DNA of 64,000 nucleotides from Balanoglossus misakiensis (Eukaryota; Hemichordata): positions 7,626,001 to 7,690,000 of the forward strand of contig CM082591.2 of NCBI GenBank assembly GCA_040954595.2, given 5' to 3'. The position numbers and the translations under genes are program-made. A model generated the notes under the pieces. That model did no database searches. It saw nothing but the letters and a program-made list of their open reading frames with translations, and was not told where the DNA came from. This document shows, piece after piece, positions 1-11,900 of this stretch. Numbering within the stretch: the stretch's first letter is position 1; each line of letters starts with the position of its first letter.

Positions 1-320
1 TGTTGGATGTTTTGCAGCCCCTTCAAGTCTGGGAAGTATGTACCATGGTGAACAAGCCAGTGTACTCCAGGGGGGTCTTCATGAGGATCCATCCTCTCGT
101 CTCTTATAGCTGGGATCAAAGTAGCATCAACACTCTCTGCATCTTTCTCTTGTTCTTCACTAACTTCAACTTCAAGGGTAGTACACAGGAATTCAGAAAC
201 ATTCTCAGACTGGAGTGTGTTTTCTTTGAGATGTTTGATTATAGCTTGAGTTGGTTGGGAGGTTTTTGCCTCCTTGTCCCATGATTTCAATACAACCAGT
301 GCTGCAGATGGTTCTGACAT
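1..320 (-). CDS. 5' exon of a paralogue of the GT-like/TRADD-N gene, cut by the window edge
   Basis: Reading the minus strand from an ATG at 320-318, the frame stays open to the window edge (about 106 residues). The product starts MSEPSAALVVLKSW and is nearly the same as the first module of the protein encoded at 30336-32889. It contains the shared blocks LEVEVSEEQEKDAESVDATL and EDPPGVHWLVHH. The noncoding bases just upstream (to about 345) also match the second copy. It is therefore the start of a second, tandem member of the same family, not a scattered fragment. Nothing visible is broken, but only the first repeat module can be seen. Function is inferred from the full copy: a GT-B-like repeat protein, possibly ending in a TRADD-N-like domain. 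Confidence 0.8.
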   Translation of the reverse strand, partial: MSEPSAALVVLKSWDKEAKTSQPTQAIIKHLKENTLQSENVSEFLCTTLEVEVSEEQEKDAESVDATLIPAIRDERMDPHEDPPGVHWLVHHGTYFPDLKGLQNIQ

Positions 321-452
321 AATTACATTCCTGCTGGGAAGAAGTATACCAGTATACAGTACGGTATAATACTGCTGTACCGGTAGGTGATGGTGAAATT
401 TGTTTCAGGGAAAACTTGACAGTATGTAATTAGTATTGTGACATATTCATGA

Positions 453-556
453 CTATCTATACTGAGTAGTGATTGGCTAACCAAAATGAATATGCATAAG
501 ATGGCATATATAAGGGGTCTACCCAGGGTACCATGTGTGCCTTATCACAGCGTAGT
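453..556 (+). repeat. Ngaro split repeat A1 with TATA box
   Basis: This stretch is repeated almost exactly at 17227-17336 in the same orientation (A2). Both copies carry a TATATAAG box (507-514 and 17279-17286) about 25-30 bases ahead of the region that would be the transcript start. In A1 this makes it the likely promoter of the retrotransposon RNA. The promoter role is inferred from position and motif only. Confidence 0.75.
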
Positions 557-609
557 GGGACAGACAGCTGAAAGTATCACAACCTCGCTCGTCATCACAA
601 CCTTACTAT

Positions 610-1985
610 ATGGCTACGAAGCAACCTACAACGACAAAAGTCGTTACGGTGCTGCAGACACGTATTATCACTACCTCCACGGTGACAAGAATGTCAACGA
701 TTAGAGTGGCCACGCCCTCAGTAACTTTACCCATAGTGACAGTTTCAACGTCAGGTGCCACGACAATGTCGGCTGGAGCGTCAACTACAATGGCCAGTAC
801 TGAACAGAGAGCAAATGCGGTAAGTCTCATTTGTATACCCTCTAATGTACCCTGATATTTCGGTATTACACAAGCTGCTTGGTAGTCTCTGATATCTTCA
901 TTGAGACTTGCGGAATGCAAGACATCACGTCGGTAGTGATATTAGTTCGTCCCCATGTAGAATGATAAGGTATGGGTTTGACGAGAGTTGATGTGCTGAC
1001 AGGCACGGAGAAGTTGGGTAGACGATAATAATGTAATAAGATACATGAGGTTCGTCCCCTGAAGCACATGGTACGTAGAGAAAAGAGGGTAGACGATATG
1101 TAGTTCGTCCCCGGGTTTATGTGCGACATAAGAAGTTTTGGTTGACGAAAGTAGAGTTCGTCCCCATGTTAACTGACTCGAGAAGAGAAGAGACGAGAGA
1201 GGAAGAAAGGAAAGAAATTACATGAAAGAAAAAAGCTGACGTGGCATGGGAAATGTGCCCAATTTGAATATTTGAAATACAGATGAGTACATGGTAATGA
1301 GATAGTATGATGTAATGAACGAAATCAACAGGTGGTTTGGTGACCGTAGCAATTCCACCAGTACGTATACAATGGTGACGTGTCACTTCTGTTTTCACAG
1401 GTAGGACAAGTTGTTGGTAAAGATGTGCCAGGACCCTCAGGGGGAGACGCCCGAACTTCGCTACAGTTGGCAAACGATAGATTTGAGAGAGAGTTAATGG
1501 AGCTGAGACTGTATGCGGAACGAGATGCCGCAATTTTCAACGCTGAGGAAGCACTCGCTCGTCTACAAATGGTCGCCGACACTGCGTTTGATGTCAGACA
1601 CCCGGACTATCCGAAATATATTGCAATGATGCGAGCCCTAAGAAAGGAAAGAAATTCTGAGGGCACTGCCACAAATGTTGTTGGCCCTGATTGGGTCGGG
1701 GGGAACACGCGAAAATCATAGAAAAAATCGCAAAAGTTAAGAAGGCAATAGGGAGTGGTACCCTGATGGAGCAACGTAAGACGAGAAACAGAATGAGATG
1801 TTGGAGATGCCACATACTGCTGCAGGGCTGGGCACATCGCTCAAAATTGTTATGTGAGAGACGATGGATAGGATAGAACGAGGAGAAGTTACAGAGATAG
1901 AGACAGAAAATAGAAAATGAGTTATGCGAAGTGAAGGCGACGTACAGGTTGAAATCTGAACTTGCACTTTGTTCCATTCTTCACT
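610..1985 (+). pseudogene. Ngaro gag-like ORF1 with a candidate spliceosomal intron and broken zinc knuckle
   Basis: Exon 1 (610-819) starts MATKQPTTTK and is rich in Ser, Thr and Val. It ends at a consensus donor (GCG/GTAAGT). The acceptor TTTTCACAG at 1392-1400 is followed in the same phase by exon 2 (1401 on), which encodes a Pro/Gly stretch, then a charged helical segment with FERELMELRLYAERDAAIF. The frame stops at 1721. A retroviral-type CCHC zinc knuckle follows. Its first half (C-x2-C, 1799-1810) and second half (G-H-x4-C, 1830-1850) lie in frames one base apart, so it has been broken by an indel. A further open stretch (2289-2390) begins after a possible second acceptor (CCGTTGTAG). 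Role: RNA-binding structural protein of the retrotransposon, inferred from position and knuckle. Confidence 0.65.
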
Positions 1986-2414
1986 GTAAATGATTCAATA
2001 TACCGCTGATCAAATGTTTTCTAAGCATGAATAGTCTCCTGTTTATTGTACGAATGTGCACGTTGGATAGATGCATTATATTTGGTAAAGCTAAGAAACA
2101 AGGATTTTGTGAAACGTATCCAGGAAAGGCGTGACTGGGGGAAGGACCCTCATTCTAATTACATTCCTTCCTGTTAACCAGGCGGGGTTTTCACCCTATG
2201 CCATGTAGGTTAATAAGAGCTGAATCCCATCCCAGAATTTGATACTGGATAAAGATCAACCCTAGTGAAATGTTCTGTCCCGTTGTAGGTATACACCCCT
2301 GACATTCCAGAATGGGAGAAGGTGATACACCTGGACCCGAATGCCGCCTATCTTGAACACCTGTCAAGGGAAGTTAAATATGTTGCTTAGAACGGTTCTG
2401 CAGCGCCCTCATCG

Positions 2415-4465
2415 GTGATACCCCATCCGAAACACGTATTAGATAACGGACTGCGAGTATCGGTTAAACAGCTAAGATTTCGAGACCCAGATTATTTTCT
2501 AGCCGGAGGGGTTCATACACAGAAAGAAAAATGGTTTGGTATACTTAAAGATCAAGATAACGAGAGACAAGTGGGGAGGTGGATAGAGAATGGCGTATCA
2601 GTTTTTGACTTCATCAAACCCTTTAGTGGCGAAATATGTGGTGTTGAATATGATTGTAGCTTTCCTCCAAGTAAATACCTCCCTAACAATCTGAATTGTC
2701 GTGGATATAAGGATTTTATTTCATCTACGATACTGGATAGAAACAAATCCGGGGCCCTGGAAATTTGGGGCAGAGTTGGCAAGGTACCACCACCCTATAT
2801 TGTAATGCCGCTAACGATCGAACCGACAAAACCCCGACTCTGTCACGATCAGAAATATTTAAATAATTGGATCAAAGACATGCCTTTCAAATTGGAACTG
2901 GTCACTTATCTGCCTAGGTATATGGGGAAAAATCACTACCAGACAAAAATACATGACAAGAGTGGTTATGACCATGTTTTCCAAGTAGAGCCCTAATGGG
3001 GATACAGTGGGGTGGATTTTGGTACGTACCAACGACCCTCCCATTCGGCTGGAAATGTTCGCCATACATATACCAAACAATAGGCTTACCTGCAATGAAT
3101 GAAGTTCGGAGATGTGGTGTACCGTCTAATCTTGATATCGATGATAGACATGCAGGGCAACTGGTAATGAATCACGGTATGAGTGACTTCGAGAAAGCAG
3201 AGGCTGCCTGTTTCATAATGTGTTATGTTATGATAGAGTTGGGCTACACACTTGGGCTAAGTAAATGTATTCTCCAACCAACGCAAATTTTAGAGTATCT
3301 AGGTTTTGGTGTGGACACTCAGAGGATGGTTTTTACGATACCAGAACCAAAAAAGCACAAGTTTGGAAAGCTTAGAGAATCTCTACTTAAAAGAAAGAGT
3401 GTCAGTGTTACCACCCTTCAACGTTTTCTGGGAAAATGTGTTTCATTCACCTTGGCGGTACCAGTAGCAAGATTATTTGTGAGAAGGGTTGCCAAAGCCA
3501 TAGCTACAGCACATAGCAGTAGCTCACAGATACCACTAACCGGGGCCCTACGTAAAGAGATAGCAGATTGGAGGAGAATTGATACCGGCAAGGATTGGGC
3601 GCGATGGAGAACGGAGAAACACGTAGAAATCTCGCTAGTAAGTGATGCCTCACTGGGAGGATGGGGCGGTATTGTACGTACATCGGGAAGGGAAACAGTT
3701 GGCGACTATTGGCCCCATGGGTTGAGAAAAAAATCTATCGCATATAAGGTAGTCATAGCACTTAAAAATGTTCTTAGTGCCCATAGAGATATAGTTAGTA
3801 ACACTAGGGTTAAGGCACAGGTGGATAATAAAGTTGCAGTGCACGGCTGGAAGAATATGGGCACACGAAATATGGAGGTTAATGATGCATTGTACCAACT
3901 GTACGAGATGGTGGATGACCTAAACATCATACTTGACATTGACTATATTGCATCGGCTGACAACCCTGCTGACGGTCCATCACGTAGACTGTCAGCGATG
4001 GATGCTCACCTCCTCCCGATATATTGGGATCGAGTAGAAAATGAATTTGGTGATCATACAGTAGATTTAATGGCCCTTGACTCCAATGTACAGAAAAATA
4101 GGGACGGGCGCCCCTTAAAACATTACACACCATGGAGGACTCCCAACTCATCAGGTGTTGATGTATTCGCACAAAGCCTACAAAGGGAAAATTGTTATGC
4201 ATTCCCACCATTTAACATGATTGGCCCCATACTTAAATTTCTACAGGACGAACGAGCGTTGGTGTCCATGATCGTACCACAACTGTCGCCATGTTTATAT
4301 TCGTGGCCTATAGTAGAAAATCAGGCTCTAAGGATGATCAAAATAGCACGTGCAGGAGATAAAGTCTGGGAGGTTCCCACAAAAATGGGCTATTGGGAAC
4401 CAGTGCCAGCCCTGTACGATGTCTGGCTGTGCCGTATCCATTTCGGCTTGCAACAATACGGCTGA
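2415..4465 (+). pseudogene. Ngaro reverse transcriptase/RNase H ORF, one frameshift
   Basis: Two adjoining frames (2415-2993 and 2996-4465) together give a DIRS/Ngaro-type polymerase. The first carries the motif A region HDKSGYDH with its catalytic Asp. The second carries LPFGW, then the active-site motif C as DIDD, followed by the thumb. RNase H follows with LVSDASLGGWGG, a central QVDNKVAVHG and the terminal ASADNPADGPSR. The tail DLMALDSN...FPPFNMIGPILKFL is the extra C-terminal block usual in this group. The break near 2990 falls between motifs A and C, so the enzyme cannot be made from this copy. The catalytic residues themselves are still present. Nothing in the frame suggests a host gene. 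Confidence 0.85.
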
Positions 4466-4884
4466 ATGTGGAATACAAATAATATTTTAATGAAAGTACA
4501 GGAACGCATCTCATTAAAACGAGATATAACGAAATTATGAAGATGAAGTGGGAAATGTTACAGGGACAGGGTTTAGAATATTAAATAACCAATGTATGAC
4601 GACACAGTGTGATCATTGGTGTATAATTGTAGACAAATTTGTAGAAATAGCATGAGTTGTGACAATGTACCAAATGTTCAAAGCGGCTACCACATGCGGT
4701 CCGAAAGATAGTGTTTGTTAAATAATAAAGTTGTATTACCAATAGTACTCATTGTCTTGTTTTCATGATAATTTGTTAACAGAGGGACATGCTGATGGTA
4801 GGTACCCCACGACTATGGTTACCGGCAGAGCAATTTAGGGAATGCCACTACCCAAATGATGTTAACTTTAACTTCTGCCAGCAA

Positions 4885-5967
4885 TAATGTGGAACAAGAC
4901 GTCTTGCTGACGTCTGTGAGGCAGAGCGCCCTCAGCCTTCACCAGTTGATATTGAAGCCCTCGATACGAGAATAGCAGAACTTCAAGGTAAACTTCAAGC
5001 GACGCCATATACACAACGAAAGTCTAAACTTCAATCCGAGTTCGTGGTATTCCTTTGAAGTATTGAACCCCCAAAGACGATTACCTCAGCTACACCGAAA
5101 GATGTGCTTAGATTCCTCGTATGGAAAGATAAGAGCGGTCGTACTGTAGTACATGATGGACCCTGCTCACGTTCAGACCCATGCCTGTGTCCGAACCGAC
5201 TCGCCTTCAAAACAGTGGATTCATATATCGGCCAACTGAGATCAATCTTTGAAAAGGAGGGTAGAAGAGGTGAATGGAATGCTAGGTTTGGTTTTGGAAA
5301 CCCAGCTGCTGATAAGACAGTTAAACAATACTTAAAGATAGTGACGGAGGAACAAATGAAACAGAATGTAATACCAAAGCAGGCAATTCCTATAACAACA
5401 GAAACAGTTGAGAATATAGTTAAGTATATCAACTCGCAACTAGAAAGGTTTCCAGATATCGACCCATGCCATGCATATATATTGGCAAGAGACAGGGCTT
5501 TGTTTCTTACATTGCTATTCACAGGGAGCAGAGCAGGAGATTTGCTAATTGTTAACACAGATAACATAATAAATCTTCCTAATAGCGGGCTCCTTATCAA
5601 TCATGTATGGGGTAAAACTCTACGAGATGGTAAAACGAGACCTTGTGCGATATTTACGAATGAAAATACTTTAATATGCCCTGTTACAGCACTGACTGAG
5701 TATGTTGAAATGACACAATCACTTTAGTATCAGTCTCAACCCAGGTTTTCTCTTTCGTTCAACTACTAGAGATGAGAAAATAGAAAATATTTCTTTGTCA
5801 ACCAATGCCGCCAATTCTAGGTTGAGATTTTACTGTGGAAAGATAGGAATGTACCAGGGGGAGACTGTACACAGTTTCCGTAGTGCCTGTGTCATCGCGT
5901 TGGCCATGTTAGGATCATCAGTACCAGAGATAATGCAACATGTAGGGTGGTCGCAGGAGTCCACTGC
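4885..5967 (+). pseudogene. Ngaro tyrosine recombinase, 5' part
   Basis: The frame is readable from about 4920 with a helical N-terminal region (EALDTRIAELQGKLQ), an in-frame TGA at 5056-5058, then TPKDVLRFLVWKDKSGRT, typical of the core-binding domain of DIRS/Ngaro recombinases. The catalytic domain has the first Arg in TGSRAGDLL. A one-base frameshift lies near 5717-5725. The frame then continues through 5727-5967 with the box II residues HSFR and HVGW. The catalytic tyrosine is missing here because the foldback element begins at 5968. It is found intact on the other side of that element (16708-16866). The enzyme would integrate the circular DNA copy of the element. Confidence 0.85.
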
Positions 5968-6965
5968 TATGGGGTGAGAACACCGCCAAAAATAGCTTAT
6001 GTCTTTATTTGGTAGTTTTCTCATCATTATTATGTTATTATGTCATTATTTGGCCATTACCTTGGCCATTATTTGGTTCGCTCGACATTACCTCGACATT
6101 ACCTCGGTCATTATTTGGTTCGCTCGACATTACCTCAACATTACCTCGGTCATTATTTGGTTCGCTCGACATTACCTCGACCATTACCTCGGCCATTATT
6201 TGGTTCGCTCGACATTACCTCGACCATTACCTCGGCCATTATTTGGTTCGCTCGACATTACCTCGACCATTACCTCGGCCATTATTTGGTTCGCTCGACA
6301 TTACCTCGACCATTACCTCGGCCATTATTTGGTTCGCTCGACATTACCTCGGTCATTATTTGGTTCGCTCGACATTACCTCGGTCATTATTTGGTTCGCT
6401 CGACATTACCTCGACCATTACCTCGGCCATTATTTGGTTCGCTCGACATTACCTCGACATTACCTCGGTCATTATTTGGTTCGCTCGACATTACCTCGAC
6501 CATTACCTCGGCCATTATTTGGTTCGCTCGACATTACCTCGACATTACCTCGGTCATTATTTGGTTCGCTCGACATTACCTCGACCATTACCTCGGCCAT
6601 TATTTGGTTCGCTCGACATTACCTCGACCATTATTTGGTTCGCTCGACATTATCTGACCTGCTTTATTATTTGAACTCTTGCTCGGTACCCAGAATTCAT
6701 TGCACAAAATGGCGACGGTATGAAAGTTTCGCAGGCCGTGGCCGACGACAGTCTTGTAAACAGCACGCGTGGGTAAACAGTCAGGCCTCGAACTTAACGC
6801 CGGCCCACCGGCCCCGGGCCGGTAAATATTTATAGTGGGCCGGTTATTTTCACATCTTGTCGGCCCAATTGGGCCGGTGAATATACACAAATAAATCAGT
6901 AAAACATACTGCAGAATCAATATTCTATTGTAAAAGTTATTTAGAAAGAAAGATTTCAAGAAAAA
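5968..6965 (+). repeat. Left inverted repeat of the foldback element, outer part
   Basis: It matches the complement of about 15270-16700, except that the internal satellite has fewer units. After the satellite, the stretch 6656-6960 is a near-perfect complement of 15275-15590. The repeat continues at 14206-14373 on the far side of the Helentron-like insertion. The complement of the right arm runs straight through this point with only an A run, which shows the insertion is secondary. Confidence 0.85.
6071..6655 (+). repeat. Satellite array in the left arm
   Basis: Tandem units are built from TCGACATTACC, TCGACCATTACC and a 20-base block ending ATTTGGTTCGC. They give 31-, 42- and 43-base variants in irregular order. 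Because the units contain no stop in any forward frame, long meaningless ORFs run through them. Confidence 0.9.
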
Positions 6966-8995
6966 TTAAAGCTGCAAGCAGCATTGAAGGGGCCCAAGCA
7001 TAGAGTTAATAACCATTAGAATCCATTCAGGGTTGTACCATTCAAATGGCATTGCGTAGGCTGTATTTGCTCTCGATGTTGAGATATGGGGAAGTAGGCA
7101 ACCACCTGAAATGCATGTCCTACAAGTACAAACACAACAACCAAAGGTGAACTTCTCCGTTGTAAGTACTTCAGTAAGTACTTCAAAGGTCAGGTGAGGG
7201 TACCCAAAAATTAGGATTCTTATATGGTTCATATTCAAGACAACGGAAAATCCTCGCCCTTTGGGTTGGTCAAATTATATATGGCCATAATAATGAGTTT
7301 CGCAAGTAAGTTACAGGTGGCCCCAGGAATTTAGCATTTCATGACGCAGAGGGTCCTACCCTACCCCTCCAAACACCTGGCTATATATGATGTGCATGCT
7401 AACATATGGAAAGCAGGTCAATGGACACCTGAGGTCACCCAAATATTTGACAAATATTTTTTATTCCTGTTTATGTCATGTGCAACAAATCCTACATTTG
7501 CAGCCCTTTCACTTTGCCTACCATTAGGTATGCACATAATACATGAATCAAGCAAATGTCACAGGTATCCCCCTGTATTTGGCATTTCATGATAGTTTCA
7601 TCCCTCCAAATACCAAAGCTGCACCTGTACAACGTGCTGAGATATGGCACTGTACGACAGAGGTCATCCAAATCACCTTATACATTTGGGCAAAAACCAA
7701 CTGACACTTACATTCGTCCCTGTGGAACAAAAACCACACATATCGCCCTGTTGGTTAGTGTCCAATTAAATGTACAAAATCAATGACTTAGGCAGGTGCA
7801 ACAGGTGACCCCGCCTTTGGTATATCATTATGGTCCCATCCGTATATCCCCCCCCCCTCCCACCACGCCAAAGCTGCATGCATCTGCTGTTATTCACTAA
7901 GCAAAAGTAGGTGAAATGTCACATAAGGTCGCCCACAACTTGACAGGAAAACGGACTTCATATTGATCCATGTGCAACAAATACCACGCTAGCATCCCTT
8001 TCATTGACCCCACAATTACGCATGCACATAATAGAGTTACGCAGGTACGGTGTCACAGGTGACCCCCGAATCGGGCGTATTATTTTGGTCCCATACAGCT
8101 GCATGAAGCTGCGTGCCATTACGGGCGACCTGATAACCCCCACGGCGACCTGCGGGCCGACCCCCATACTGAACATCCAGTTGCAACGTCACGACTGAAG
8201 TAGGAACTTTTGAACGGCAACGAAGCCTGATCTCTGATTATTGCTGGTACCATACTCCCTTCGTGCAAGAAAATCACTGGTCTGCTTACGTATTTCAGCC
8301 AATTCCCCGAACTACTATCCACTACATGTGACTACCATGCTAATGATGAAACCTCCCACAACATTAGCGACTGAGGGTCAAAGTCCGCTGCCGCATTACA
8401 TTGAATGTTAACCAGTGTAGCCGGGTCTGCGTAGACACATTTGAACGGCAACAGCTAACAAACTCAGCGTAATTCAATAAAACGCCCTAACACAGCCTGA
8501 ACTCCGATAATGTGTTGTCCCAAAATTCATTCCGTGGAAAATAATCACTGGTCTGTTTACGTATTTCAGCCGATTTTCCAAGGACTACTGCAACCCGCCT
8601 GCTAATGAGATCTCCACAACATTACGTAATGACGTTCAAAGTCCGATGCCTCAGTGTTCGTCCTCAGCCCACCAAAAAATGCGGAAAATATTACAAAAAT
8701 CTTCTTCTCAAAATCAACGTGGCCTAGGACCTTGAAATTTGGCACAGGGGATTTTGGCCACATGGTCTACAAAAATCGCGAAAAGAATGTACATGCCCCC
8801 ATTAACGTGCAAATTAGGTCAATTTGAAAATTTCGCTCGATTATAGCCACCAAGTCACGTGACTAATTACAAATTCAAAGGGCAGGTGCACCAGTACTCA
8901 TAGGCCCCAATCACCGTGCCAAATTTCAAGGTCCTAGGCCACGTCGATTTTGAGAAAAACGGGAGCAAAAAAACGACTCAAGAAGAAAGAAGAAA

Positions 8996-11900
8996 TATAG
9001 CTGCAAGCAGCGATGACGGGCACAAGCTTAAGCCGAAGGTCAAAGGTCATATGTGGTCACCCAAAATTTGGGCAAAAAGTTTTGACCCCCATACTAGTCC
9101 AGGTCCAACAGAAACCTGACCTCTAGCCCTATTGGTTTGTCTGAAATTAGATATGCACATAATTAATGATGTAAAGTGTAAGACTCCATTAATAGTTCGA
9201 TCCATCCAAACACAAATGCTGTACCTGTTCTGGATGCCAAGATATAGCAAAGTAGGTCAAAGGTCACCTGAGGTCACCCAAAATGTGGGCATAATTTTTG
9301 ACCCCATACTGATCCATGTCCCACAAGAACAAAACCTCTAGCCCTATTGGTTAGCCTGGAATTAGGTATGCACATAATTAATGAGATATGCAGGTGTCAC
9401 TGGTGACCCCAATTTTGTCTTTTCAATTTTAGTCACAACCCTCCAAACGCCAAGTCTGTACCTGCTGTGGATGCCGAGATATAGGAAAGTAGGTCAAAGG
9501 TCACCTGAGGTCACCCAAAATTTGGGCAATTTTTTTTTACCCTATACTGGTCCATGTCCCACAAGCACAAAACCTCTAGCCCTATTAGTTAGCCCAGAAT
9601 TAGGTATGCACATAATTAATGAGTTAAGCAGGTGTTACAGGTGAGCCCAAAATTTTGCCTTTTATTTTGGTCCCATTCTGCTCATGGGCCAATAGAGAGT
9701 CACAGTACAGGACCATTGCACAGATGTGGACATAGCATCATAGCTTAACTATAGAAAGTATAGGCCTATGGCTGGGTCCAAAAAATATGAAATATAACAT
9801 TTAAAAATCTTCTTCTCAAAATTGACTTGGCCCAGAGCCTTGAAATTTAGCATGTAGGACACTGACCATATGGTCCGCAAAATGATTGCACAGAATTTTG
9901 ATATCGTCATTCATATGCAAATTAGGCCCATTTGAAAACTTTGCCCATATATGGTCATCAGGTCATGTGACTAATTACACATTCACGAGGGTACTGCACG
10001 AGCTCTCATAGACCTGCACCATTGTGCCAAGTTTGAGATTTGTAGGTTCAGCCGTTTTCAAGATCTACCTGAGCAAAAAAACTACACAAGAAAAAAAAAA
10101 AAAAAATATAGCTGCAAGCAGCGATGACGGGCACAAGCTTAAGCCGAAGGTCAAAGGTCATATGTGGTCACCCAAAATTTGGGCAAAAAGTTTTGACCCC
10201 TATACTAGTCCAGGTGCAACAGAAACCAGACCTCTAGCCCTATTGGTTTGTCTGAAATTATATATGCGCATAATTAATGATGTAAAGTGTAAGACTCCAT
10301 TAATAGTTCGATCCATCCAAACACAAATGCTGTACCTGTCCTGGATGCCGAGATATAGGAAAGTAGGTCAAAGGTCACCTGAGGCCACCTGAAAGTTGAG
10401 CAAAAAATTTTGACCCCATACTAGTCCAGGTCCAAGAAAAACCAGACATCTAACCCTATTGGTTCGCCTAGAATTAGATATGCACATAATTAATGAGGTA
10501 AAGTATAAGGCTCCATTAGGAGTCACAACCCTCCAAATGCCAAAGCTGTATCTGTGCTGGTTGCCGAGATATGGTAAAGTAGGTCAAAGGTCACCTGAGG
10601 TCACCCAAAATTTGGGCAAAAATTTTTGATCCCATACTGGTCCATGTTCAACAAAAATCAAACCTCTAGCCATATTGGCTAGCCTGGAATTAGGTATGCA
10701 CATAATTAATGAGATATGCAGGTGTCACAGGTGACCTTCAATTTTGTCTTTTCAATTTTAGTCACAACCCTTCAAACGCCAAGTCTGTACGTGCTGTGGA
10801 TGCCGAGATATAGGAAAGTAGGTCAAAGGTCACCTGAGGTCACCCAAAATTTGGGCAAAAAATTTTGATCCCATACTGGTCCATGTCCCACAAGAACAAA
10901 ACCTCTAGCCCTATTAGTTAGCCTGGAATTAGGTATGCACATAATTAATGAGTTAAGCAGGTGTTACAGGTGAGCCCAAAATTTTGCCTTTTATTGTGGT
11001 CCCATTCTGCTCACGGGCCAATAGAGAGTCACTATACAGGACCATTGCACAGCCAACGTGGACATAGCGTGATAGCTTAACTATAGAAAGTATAGGCCTA
11101 TGGCTGGGTCCAAAAATATGAAAAATAAAAAAATCTTCTTCTCAAAATAGACTTGGCCCACGGCCTTGACATTTGGCATGTAGGACACTGACCACATGGT
11201 CCGCAAAAATCGCTAAAAGAATTTTGATATCTCCATTCATATGCAAATTAGGCCCATTTGAAAATTTTGCCCATATATGGTCATCAGGTCACATGACTTA
11301 TTAAACATTCACGAGGGTACTGCACCAGCCCTCATAGGCCTGCACCACTGTGCCAAGTTTGAGATTTGTAGATTCAGCCGTTTTCAATATCCTGTTGGGC
11401 AAAAAAACGACACAAGAAAAAAAAAAAAAAGATGATAGCTGCAAGCAGCGATGACGGGCACAAGCTTAAGCCGAAGGTCAAAGGTCATATGTGGTCACCC
11501 AAAAATTGGGCAAAAAGTTTTGACTCCCATACTAGTCCAGGTCCAACAGAAACCAGACCTCTAGCCCTATTGGTTTGTCTGAAATTAGATATGCACATAA
11601 TTAATGATGTAAAGTGTAAGACTCTATCAATAGTTCGATCCATCCAAACACAAATGCTGTACCTGTTCTGGATGCCGAGTTATAGGAAAGTAGGTCAAAG
11701 GTCACCTGAGGCCATCCGAAAGTTTAGCAAAAAATTTTGACCTCATACCAGTCCAGGTCCAACAAAAATCAGGCCTCTAACCCTATTGGTTCGCCTAGAA
11801 TTAGATATGCACATAATTAATGGGGTAAAGTATAAGGCTTCATTAGGAGTTTCATGCCTCCAAATGCCAAGGCTGTATCTGCGCTGGTTGCCGAGATATG

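Noticed and set aside
453-5967. Prophage or integron with a tyrosine integrase
   Set aside because: The recombinase is linked to RT/RNase H of DIRS/Ngaro type and to split direct repeats in an animal genome.
5999-6835. Long ORFs (up to 278 codons) in three forward frames
   Set aside because: They are produced by the satellite in the foldback arm, whose 31/42/43-base units have no stop in these frames. The translation is a low-complexity repeat seen in all frames.
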